Source of the DNA: an uncultured Rhodopirellula sp.
GTDB taxonomy: Bacteria; Planctomycetota; Planctomycetia; Pirellulales; Pirellulaceae
Assembly (NCBI GenBank): GCA_913061385.1
Contig: CAJXTM010000030.1
Coordinates: 1 to 12,215 of the forward strand
DNA: 12,215 nucleotides
Direction of reading: 5' to 3'
Positions 6,746-12,215 of this stretch are shown here, piece after piece. How positions within the stretch are numbered: position 1 is the stretch's first letter; each line of letters begins with the position of its first letter. The notes under the pieces were generated by a model. The model worked only from the letters and a program-made list of their open reading frames with translations. It was not told where the DNA came from and made no database searches. Both the position numbers and the translations under genes were made by a program.

Positions 6746-7856
6746 TCAAATGAAGCCAGAGTTTTGCATGCCTCGTGGGATTGAAAACTGCCTCTCTCCG
6801 GGCATCCTGATTGATGCCGACTGCGTAGCGGGCAATATTCAAAAGATGCTCTCAACTGTTGCAGGCGACACCTCGCGGTTGCGACCTCATGTGAAAACAC
6901 ACAAGATGGCCAACGTGATTCGCATGCAAGTAAATTCAGGCATCAAGAAATTCAAAGCAGCCACCGTCAGTGAAGCGAATATGATCGCGCAGAATGGTGG
7001 TCAGGATGTCTTGCTGGCATATCAACCCGTTGGTCCGAACATCCCGCTATTGACCACGCTGATTCAGAAGTACCCAGACATCTCATTTGCCACGATTGTT
7101 GATCACAAAGACACGGTCAATCAACTCGCAAGTCAAATGCGGCATGCGGGCCTAAATCTCCGGGTTTTGATTGACGTTGATTGCGGCATGCATCGCACAG
7201 GGATTCCTTTCGGGAACTCATTGCACAGACTTCGTGAGCAGATCGAAAAGCAGATTGGGCTCGAGTACGCCGGATTGCACGTGTACGATGGTCATTTGCA
7301 TCAACCCGCTGTCGAAACTCGGCAATACGAGACGGAAAAAATCATCCAGCAAGTAGTGGCCTACGATCAAGAACACACCGCAGTGAATGTCGTAGGAGGC
7401 GGATCACCGACATTCAATTTCTGGGCCGAGTCAACTTCATGGGAATGTTCGCCGGGCACAACTTTGCTTTGGGACATGGGCTACGCCACTGCCTTCTCTG
7501 AACTGCCTTATGAAATTTCAGTCGCCCTATTAACAAGAGTCATCAGCAAACCTGGCAAGAACCTGTTTTGCGTGGATTGCGGATACAAAGCAGTCGCGTC
7601 TGAAATGCCACTGAAGAATCGCCTTACCGTGATCGGCATGGACGATGTGGAAATCATTAGCCACAGTGAAGAACATATGGTCCTCACGAGTTCAAAGGCC
7701 GAAACACTGCAACTCGGACAACCATTGTTGACATTCCCACGTCATGTTTGCCCCACGATGGCGTTGCACGATGACGCCGCGATCATACGCCAAGGCGAGG
7801 TCCACTCTGAGAGGTGGACCGTCACAGCACGTAATCGCCCCCTCATCCAAAGTTAA
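6732..7856 (+). CDS. Fold-type III PLP enzyme, D-threonine aldolase/D-serine dehydratase family
   Basis: A 374-residue enzyme of the alanine-racemase-like PLP family that splits or dehydrates D-beta-hydroxy amino acids (D-threonine aldolase, D-serine dehydratase). The N-terminal strand ILIDAD (25-30) leads to RPHVKTHK (51-58), where K55 is the expected PLP Schiff-base lysine. DVDCGMHRTG (148-157) and VVGGGSPTF (220-228, phosphate-binding glycines) follow. The C-terminal domain carries PRHVCPT (336-342), in which H338 and C340 match the HxC metal site described for eukaryotic D-serine dehydratase; aldolases usually have HxD there. Substrate therefore remains open, with D-serine/D-threonine most likely. 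ATG 6732 overlaps the dipeptidase end by 14 bases, while ATG 6750 (M7) would leave a 4-base gap. Neither has a clear ribosome site, so translation may be coupled. Confidence 0.88.
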   Translation: MRGPDQMKPEFCMPRGIENCLSPGILIDADCVAGNIQKMLSTVAGDTSRLRPHVKTHKMANVIRMQVNSGIKKFKAATVSEANMIAQNGGQDVLLAYQPVGPNIPLLTTLIQKYPDISFATIVDHKDTVNQLASQMRHAGLNLRVLIDVDCGMHRTGIPFGNSLHRLREQIEKQIGLEYAGLHVYDGHLHQPAVETRQYETEKIIQQVVAYDQEHTAVNVVGGGSPTFNFWAESTSWECSPGTTLLWDMGYATAFSELPYEISVALLTRVISKPGKNLFCVDCGYKAVASEMPLKNRLTVIGMDDVEIISHSEEHMVLTSSKAETLQLGQPLLTFPRHVCPTMALHDDAAIIRQGEVHSERWTVTARNRPLIQS

Positions 7857-7872
7857 CCCTATTTCTCTGATT

Positions 7873-7891
7873 TGGTTGCTGGCAGCAACCA
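7873..7891 (+). terminator. Hairpin after the PLP enzyme gene, no T-run
   Basis: TGGTTGCT (7873-7880) and AGCAACCA (7884-7891) pair as an 8-base stem with a 3-base loop, 17 bases after the stop. No T-run follows, so it may protect the mRNA 3' end or partly attenuate transcription into the transporter genes. Confidence 0.4.
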
Positions 7892-8032
7892 GCACTTAGG
7901 AAGCGACCCTGCCTGCTCGTGATTCACCGAATGCACGAACACTGGCCGGCTGACAAGTGCCTGCCACCTCTGCACACGAGTGTACTTGCAAATAAAATTT
8001 GCCCCAGCAACAGAAAAATCGGGGTCACCTTA

Positions 8033-8063
8033 CACAATGGACCTGAGCGTGCTTTACATTGTG
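8033..8063. promoter_or_regulatory. Inverted repeat CACAATG / CATTGTG before the transporter pair
   Basis: Arms at 8033-8039 and 8057-8063 are perfect 7-base inverted copies with a 17-base centre, 42 bases before the YhdT-like start. The spacing fits either a dimeric regulator site or a leader stem. This 249-base gap suggests that the transporter pair can be expressed from its own promoter. Confidence 0.3.
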
Positions 8064-8105
8064 CGATGACCGCTCCAAAAACTGCACTCTGAATGGTGAG
8101 GCTCA

Positions 8106-8435
8106 ATGGTTCAGGAACATGACCCGCCGGTAGATCCGGTATTCAAAAGCTCTCTACGTGAACTCAAGTGGATCTTTGTGATCTGGCTGGTTCACTTCGT
8201 GTGGGTCGTCGGATACTGCTATGCATTTGGTTACCCGCCCCCAGAAACTCCGCTAACCACAGTGATCGGCATGCCGTCATGGGTGTTCTGGGGAGTGTTC
8301 GTGCCTTGGATCGTCGCCACTCTGGTCACCGGCTGGTTTGCGCTGACTCAGATCGAGGACCATGTACTGCCGGATTGCACATCTGCTCCGGAAGCAATCA
8401 AAGCAGAGAGAACAGAAGGAACGAATCATGAGTGA
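8106..8435 (+). CDS. Small two-TM protein, YhdT-like (DUF997-type) symporter partner
   Basis: A 109-residue protein with two membrane segments (about 22-41 and 59-81), a polar N-terminus and a charged C-terminus. Features shared with YhdT, the small protein encoded next to the pantothenate symporter PanF in E. coli, are the basic-Trp entry into TM1 (LRELKW), a conserved GMPSW (55-59) before TM2, and an acidic stretch IEDHVL just after TM2. The similarity is by eye and moderate. Its last 8 bases overlap the start of the symporter gene, the same order as yhdT-panF, which strengthens the call. A GAGG at 8098-8101 precedes the ATG. It probably assembles with or assists the symporter in the inner membrane; molecular role unknown. 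Confidence 0.68.
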   Translation: MVQEHDPPVDPVFKSSLRELKWIFVIWLVHFVWVVGYCYAFGYPPPETPLTTVIGMPSWVFWGVFVPWIVATLVTGWFALTQIEDHVLPDCTSAPEAIKAERTEGTNHE

Positions 8436-10332
8436 GGGTTCGACAGCCGCTCTATTGACCTTTGCTGGATACACGATTTCCGTTTTTGCATTGGCGATTT
8501 TGTCAAATCGTGTCGGCAAGGGGAAAGATTTTGTCAGCGAGTATTTTTTAGGTAGTCGTGGCTTTGGAGTCTGGGCATTCGCGTTGACCTTCGCAGCTAC
8601 CAATGCATCAGGTGGTTCTTTCACGGGATTCCCAGCTTTAATCTACACCCATGGATGGACGCTGGCACTTTGGATCGCCGCGTACATGGTAATGCCGTTG
8701 GTCTCGATGGCGTTGATTGGCAAACGCATGAATCAGATCGCTCGTAAAACGAATGCACTGACAATTCCGGAAGTGCTTCGAGCACGCTTCGATAGCCCAG
8801 CCGTGGGTCTGGTGGCGACTTCGCTTTTGATTTTCTTCATGTTCTTTTATCTGCTCGCCCAGTTCAAAGCGGGCGGCATCATCCTCAGCACTTTGTTTGC
8901 CGACGAACCACTCTTCCAATCTGCTGTCTCGTTTGTCAGTCAAACGACCACGAACATCCCTTGGGTCAATCAAGCCGAACCTGACTATCTGGTCTGTCTG
9001 ATTGTGTTTGCCGCGGCGGTAATCATCTATGTCGTATACGGGGGATTCCGAGCGGTAGTTTGGACCGATGTGATGCAGGGAATTGTCATGTTCCTGGGAG
9101 TGATCCTGATGTTGGGCATGGCCTTATGGCAGGTAGGTGGACTGGAAGTCGCAACCCGAAAACTTGCGAAAATGATTCCCCCAGAACATGGCATGGCTGT
9201 TCTTTCAACCGGTTCGACAGCAGAATCCGACCAAACGTTCGCCAAAGGAATCTGGTTATTTGACTCGGGAAATGTATTCCGCCTCGGAGAATCAGCCACG
9301 CTTACGAAGGGAAAATTTTCGACCGAACCAGTCAAAATCTTGAAAATCATAACACCTTTCGAAGTTGAAGAACTGAATGCGAAGCGAATTTCTGGCAAGA
9401 TCCCTGACCCCGAGCTACGTGTAAACGTAACCGAAGCCGAGCCCTACAAATACGGCGCAGGACAAACAGGAAATTACGTCAGCAACCCCGGGCCTGATTC
9501 GGGTAACCAGCTTGGTTTTCTTGCCATTGGCACCGCCATCAGCTTTTTCATTTTCTGGCCTTTCGCAGCAACCGGGCAGCCCAGCAATATGGTGCGTCTT
9601 CTGTCCTTCAAAGACACTCGCACACTTCGATATTCGATTGTCACTGTCGCTATCTATTACTCAATCATCTACTTTGCATTGATCATCATATTTTGTTGCG
9701 CACGAGTTTTGATGCCTGGCATGGAAATAACCCCCGATCAAACCATGCCTGCTTTTGCAGCCCAACTGACTCGTGACGCAGGGATTCCATGGTTGGCCGG
9801 CCTGCTTGTAGCCGCACCATTTGCTGCTGTCATGTCGAGCGTTGACAGTTTTCTGCTGGTTGTTTCCTCAGCAGTGGTTAGAGACATCTATCAACAGCAT
9901 GTTGATCGCAATGCTCCCGAGAAGATGATCAAAATTTTAAGCTATAGCGTCACCGTCATCGTGGGCGTCCTAGCTGTACTAGCTGTGCTTAACCCACCCC
10001 AGTACCTCCAGGACTTAATCGTTTTTGCAACTGGTGGACTGGCAGCATGCTTCTTGATCCCCATGCTGCTCAGTCTGTATTGGCCTCGTATGACCAGTAA
10101 TGCAACGATCGCGGCAATGCTTGGCGGGACGGGAATGCACTTGGGTCTTACTTGCTATGGATACTGGGAAAACCAAACATTTCGAGCCTACTCATTTCTT
10201 GGGGTAAATCCCTTCATCTGGGACCTGGTTGGATCACTTGGCATCGCCCTGGTTGTGATTGCATTGGGTCCCAAACCCAATCGCGACCTCGTTTTGAAGT
10301 TCTTTCACGACACCTCCGCGAACAGAACCTGA
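8428..10332 (+). CDS. Sodium:solute symporter (SSS family), PanF-like, with large loop insertion
   Basis: A 634-residue inner-membrane Na+-coupled transporter with many predicted membrane segments. Hallmarks are the TM2 stretch ATNASGGSFTGFP (57-69), the SSS signature GGFRAVVWTDVMQ (205-217), and APFAAVMSSVDSFLLVVSS (463-481) followed by RDIY. These resemble the pantothenate/proline branch, but the substrate cannot be fixed. The frame extends upstream to 8362. ATG 8428 is chosen because AAGGA at 8415-8419 is well spaced and because it overlaps the YhdT-like stop as ATGAGTGA. Length exceeds the usual 480-550 residues mainly because residues about 236-360, between two membrane segments, form a large polar region with strand-like pieces, and a smaller extra loop lies near 150-185. 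The position downstream of a dipeptidase and a D-amino-acid enzyme suggests an amino-acid-like or carboxylate substrate. Confidence 0.92.
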   Translation: MSEGSTAALLTFAGYTISVFALAILSNRVGKGKDFVSEYFLGSRGFGVWAFALTFAATNASGGSFTGFPALIYTHGWTLALWIAAYMVMPLVSMALIGKRMNQIARKTNALTIPEVLRARFDSPAVGLVATSLLIFFMFFYLLAQFKAGGIILSTLFADEPLFQSAVSFVSQTTTNIPWVNQAEPDYLVCLIVFAAAVIIYVVYGGFRAVVWTDVMQGIVMFLGVILMLGMALWQVGGLEVATRKLAKMIPPEHGMAVLSTGSTAESDQTFAKGIWLFDSGNVFRLGESATLTKGKFSTEPVKILKIITPFEVEELNAKRISGKIPDPELRVNVTEAEPYKYGAGQTGNYVSNPGPDSGNQLGFLAIGTAISFFIFWPFAATGQPSNMVRLLSFKDTRTLRYSIVTVAIYYSIIYFALIIIFCCARVLMPGMEITPDQTMPAFAAQLTRDAGIPWLAGLLVAAPFAAVMSSVDSFLLVVSSAVVRDIYQQHVDRNAPEKMIKILSYSVTVIVGVLAVLAVLNPPQYLQDLIVFATGGLAACFLIPMLLSLYWPRMTSNATIAAMLGGTGMHLGLTCYGYWENQTFRAYSFLGVNPFIWDLVGSLGIALVVIALGPKPNRDLVLKFFHDTSANRT

Positions 10333-10412
10333 CCCAGCAGCTCCTCACCCCATAAGTCCCGATTCCGTCAATGGTGGGCTAACGCATAGACGACATCACA
10401 AAACCTCGCCCA

Positions 10413-10463
10413 CAGCAGAAGGTGCAAGGCAGCAGAAGGTGCAAGGCAGTAGAAGGTGCAAGC
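10413..10463 (+). repeat. Tandem array, 3 copies of a 17-base unit
   Basis: The unit CAGCAGAAGGTGCAAGG repeats at 10413-10429, 10430-10446 (identical) and 10447-10463 (two mismatches: CAGTAG, final C). There is no spacer, so it is a minisatellite-type array rather than CRISPR. It lies 80 bases after the symporter stop. Confidence 0.92.
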
Positions 10464-10739
10464 GAGTGGGGTTACGACTGTGTGTGTAATCAGCAGCGAT
10501 GCTGATGGGTTGCATCTTCGGATCAGACGAGCCGTATCCGTGGATGGCTCCTGAATGAAGGTGGATCATTCCCGAAGAAAAACAGAAACTTCGATTCAAA
10601 ATGATCTGCGGCGGGGCGTTGAGAGTGATCCGTGATTTGGCCGGCAATTTCGAGGTACTGGCCCAAAATCCATTCATCGGCTGAAAACAGCACGAATTCG
10701 GTTTCAGAGTCTCTCCCCCCATGCGGCAGCTTGGTTCTC

Positions 10740-10800
10740 GATGGCACGCGATCACGATGGCTCGCGATCACGATGGCACTCGATCACGATGGCTCGATGG
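10740..10800 (+). repeat. Tandem array, 16-base unit, about 3.8 copies
   Basis: The unit GATGGCACGCGATCAC repeats at 10740-10755, 10756-10771 (GATGGCTCGCGATCAC) and 10772-10787 (GATGGCACTCGATCAC), followed by a partial fourth copy to 10800. Variation alternates at the seventh base (A/T). Each full unit carries a GATC and a near-palindromic CGATCACGATGG core. The array ends 136 bases before the rsfS start. Confidence 0.92.
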
Positions 10801-10936
10801 CCAGCCGAGCCGCTGCCCAAATCCCCCGCATTCTTACGATGAAAACAGCCCAATCTGACACGAAATTCTAAATTTGAGCTCAAGGCGTTTTTACCTGTCC
10901 GTGACAGCGAACGTAAATCCACTAGACTTATGAGTT

Positions 10937-11452
10937 ATGACAGACAAACCACCGACCGACCCCGACGCAAAATCTTTGGAATCTACTGTGGAATCTACCG
11001 TGGAACCATCGAAAACCGCTGTATCTGACGACTCATCTGCCCTAGGAGCCCCCAGCAGAGCCATCCGCCCTCACGGGCTGGATGGGGGCAGAATTCTGGC
11101 TGCTGCTGCTGCACGAGTTGCAATCGACAACAACGGCCAGCAGGTAATGATCCTTGATGTCTCCGGCCAATCAGCTGAATTTGACTTCTTTGTGCTGGCC
11201 ACGGGTACAAGCCGTCGGCAGTTACATGCGATCAGTGAACAAATCGATGATGAGCTCGAAAAAAATCTCGGAGACCGTCGACTCGGAATCGAGGGGTATG
11301 ACGAGAGCCGTTGGATCGTACTTGACTATGGCAGCGTTGTGATTCACTTGTTTGATGACGAGACGCGTGATTATTACGATCTCGAATCGCTTTGGGCCGA
11401 TGGAAAATCGATTCCCCTCGCCGAACTTGGTCTCGATTCCGGCAAAGAATGA
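10937..11452 (+). CDS. rsfS: Ribosomal silencing factor RsfS
   Basis: A 171-residue protein of the RsfS/Iojap (DUF143) family, which binds ribosomal protein L14 (uL14) and blocks joining of the ribosomal subunits when nutrients are scarce. The core domain spans about 50-160: DFFVLATGTS (83-92), the helix RRQLHAISEQIDDEL (93-107), GIEGYDESRWIVLDYG (117-132), VVIHLF (134-139) and RDYYDLESLW (144-153), all typical. A polar 45-50 residue N-terminal extension precedes it, containing a tandem ESTVESTV (15-22) from a 12-base duplication. ATG 10937 is the only reasonable start; another ATG at 10930 is out of frame. The usual nadD neighbour is not present on either side, and argS follows 147 bases downstream on the same strand. 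Confidence 0.95.
   Translation: MTDKPPTDPDAKSLESTVESTVEPSKTAVSDDSSALGAPSRAIRPHGLDGGRILAAAAARVAIDNNGQQVMILDVSGQSAEFDFFVLATGTSRRQLHAISEQIDDELEKNLGDRRLGIEGYDESRWIVLDYGSVVIHLFDDETRDYYDLESLWADGKSIPLAELGLDSGKE
10978..11001 (+). repeat. 12-base in-frame tandem duplication in rsfS
   Basis: GGAATCTACTGT (10978-10989) is repeated as GGAATCTACCGT (10990-11001), one mismatch. It encodes the ESTV-ESTV doublet in the disordered N-terminal extension of RsfS and keeps the frame. Confidence 0.85.
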
Positions 11453-11599
11453 ATTTTCAACGATTGGCCCGTCCGTAGAAGCCGACCGCAAATTGCTACG
11501 GTGCCAAGAGTCGCGTCGGTGAGTCATGCGGTGCACTCCGCACCTCTGGCATGCGACCATCGGCGTCAACATCCCGACTCTTGAAATCAAATACACGTC

Positions 11600-12167
11600 A
11601 TGCACGTTCCTCATCTTCTGCAGCAGCGTTTTATGGACGCCCTCGGGGAGTTCACGGATCACCCTGAGCGATATGCTTCCATGATCCGGGCAACGTCAGA
11701 TCCAAAACATGGTGACTACCAGGCAAACTGCGCAATGCCGCTGGCGAAGCAGTCGGACGAGGGCAAGAACCCGCGAGAAATCGCCGCCATGCTGGTTGCA
11801 AAGCTCAAACTTGATGACCTTTGCGCCCCCCCCGAGATTGCCGGCCCGGGCTTCATAAATCTGAAACTGAAAGACCGCTTCCTGAGCGACTCACTGGCGG
11901 AGATGGTGGGTGATGACCGTTGTGGGGTAACACAAGTCGAGGCCGACAAGTCGATCGTGATCGATTTTTCGTCACCAAACGTAGCCAAGCCGATGCACGT
12001 GGGTCATATCCGCAGCACGGTCATCGGCGACTCGATGGCTCGCACATTGAGATTCCTTGGCTACCCGGTTGTTACCGATAATCATCTTGGTGACTGGGGA
12101 ACACAGTTCGGAATTATCATTTACGGCTACAAACATTTTGGTGACCCGAAGGTCGTGGAATCAGACC
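11600..12167 (+). CDS. argS: Arginyl-tRNA synthetase, 5' part (truncated by contig end)
   Basis: From ATG 11600-11602 the frame is open to the contig end, giving 189 genuine residues of the class I enzyme that charges tRNA-Arg. The N-terminal region (1-95) carries the ArgS tRNA-binding 'additional' domain: HGDYQANCAMPLAK (37-50) and PGFINLKL (83-90) are typical. The catalytic Rossmann core begins with IDFSSPNVAKPMHVGHIRST (121-140), which includes the HIGH signature as HVGH (133-136), then DNHLGDWGTQFG (160-171). An in-frame TGA at 11582-11584 limits the start; no clear ribosome site is present. Full-length ArgS is around 550-650 residues, so about two thirds is missing. Beyond 12167 the frame continues into adapter and encodes the artefactual PVSYTHLRAHETEADL. 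Confidence 0.95.
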
Positions 12168-12215
12168 CTGTCTCTTATACACATCTCCGAGCCCACGAGA
12201 CCGAGGCTGATCTCG
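12168..12215 (-). other. Illumina Nextera i7-side adapter, reverse complement (non-genomic)
   Basis: Positions 12168-12186 are the Tn5 mosaic end in reverse complement (CTGTCTCTTATACACATCT), followed by CCGAGCCCACGAGAC to 12201, the index CGAGGCTG (12202-12209) and ATCTCG, the start of the P7 complement. The index is the same as at the left end. True genomic sequence stops at about 12167, inside argS. Confidence 0.98.

Larger units (their letters stand above)
10333..10936. other. Gene-free region with two tandem arrays
   Basis: About 600 bases between the symporter stop and rsfS. It contains a 17-base array (10413-10463) and a 16-base array (10740-10800), both listed separately, plus a 10-base palindrome TTGAGCTCAA (10874-10883) and a small inverted repeat CTGTC-CGT-GACAG (10895-10907) close to rsfS. 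The minus-strand open frames here run through the repeats and show no domain. The rsfS promoter is presumably in the last 80 bases. No T-rich terminator was seen after the symporter. Confidence 0.55.

Noticed and set aside
8362..8427. Upstream extension of the symporter to a 656-residue protein
   Set aside because: The extra 22 residues are charged and lie inside the YhdT-like coding sequence. ATG 8428 has a well-spaced AAGGA and the overlap typical of paired genes.
10396..10771. Two overlapping minus-strand frames between the symporter and rsfS
   Set aside because: They run through tandem repeats, have no domain, and the composition (Ser/His/Pro/Cys-rich) looks noncoding.
10413..10800. CRISPR array
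   Set aside because: The repeats are head-to-tail without unique spacers, units are only 16-17 bases, and no cas gene is present.
11520..11565. Hairpin between rsfS and argS as a terminator
   Set aside because: Only a 5-base stem (GGTGC/GCACC) is seen and no T-run follows.
47..12167. tRNA, rRNA or riboswitch
   Set aside because: No cloverleaf-like or conserved rRNA/riboswitch sequence was noticed on either strand; a covariance-model search was not possible here.
1..12215. Terminal inverted repeats of a transposon or linear replicon
   Set aside because: The matching ends are Nextera adapter with a sample index, and there is no transposase or replication gene inside.

Overview
The window is a short assembled contig from a bacterium, most likely a planctomycete of the Rhodopirellula/Pirellulaceae type. 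The basis is the gene repertoire: a Zn-ribbon/DUF4870 membrane protein, a two-BON-domain secreted protein with a Pro/Tyr-rich tail ending in a Trp-rich motif, a conserved-looking planctomycete-style lipoprotein, an SSS symporter with a large extra loop, and weak or absent Shine-Dalgarno sites at several starts. This placement is by recognition, not by a database search. Both ends are not biological. Positions 1-46 and 12168-12215 are Illumina Nextera i7-side adapter, each with the Tn5 mosaic end and the same 8-base index, so the real genomic insert is 47-12167.

Layout. 47-182: an open frame that may be the 3' end of a truncated gene (weak). 260-880 (-): small metallophosphoesterase with a GTG start. 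1201-1548 (+): small multi-span membrane protein. 1632-2216 (-): Zn-ribbon plus DUF4870 membrane protein. 2217-2974: long intergenic region with a short direct repeat and a doubtful gene remnant. 2975-4255 (+): secreted double-BON protein closed by a strong terminator. 4658-5293 (+): putative lipoprotein closed by another strong terminator. 5678-7856 (+): an M19 membrane-dipeptidase-type enzyme overlapping a fold-type III PLP enzyme of the D-threonine aldolase/D-serine dehydratase family. 8106-10332 (+): a small two-TM YhdT-like protein overlapping a PanF-like sodium:solute symporter. 10333-10936: gene-free, with two different minisatellite-like tandem arrays. 10937-11452 (+): ribosomal silencing factor RsfS. 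11600-12167 (+): the 5' part of arginyl-tRNA synthetase, cut by the adapter.

How they fit together. The 5.7-10.3 kb block reads as a catabolic/uptake module: a symporter with its small partner brings in a small carboxylate or amino-acid-like solute, the M19 enzyme splits dipeptides (the family tolerates D residues), and the PLP enzyme breaks down a D-beta-hydroxy amino acid. The substrate link is inference from gene order. RsfS and ArgS form a translation-related pair. No rRNA, tRNA, CRISPR array, phage or insertion sequence was seen. No clear defence or otherwise wholly new system is visible. The most unusual items are the dipeptidase/D-amino-acid enzyme/symporter cluster, the symporter loop insertion, the BON protein tail and the tandem arrays.
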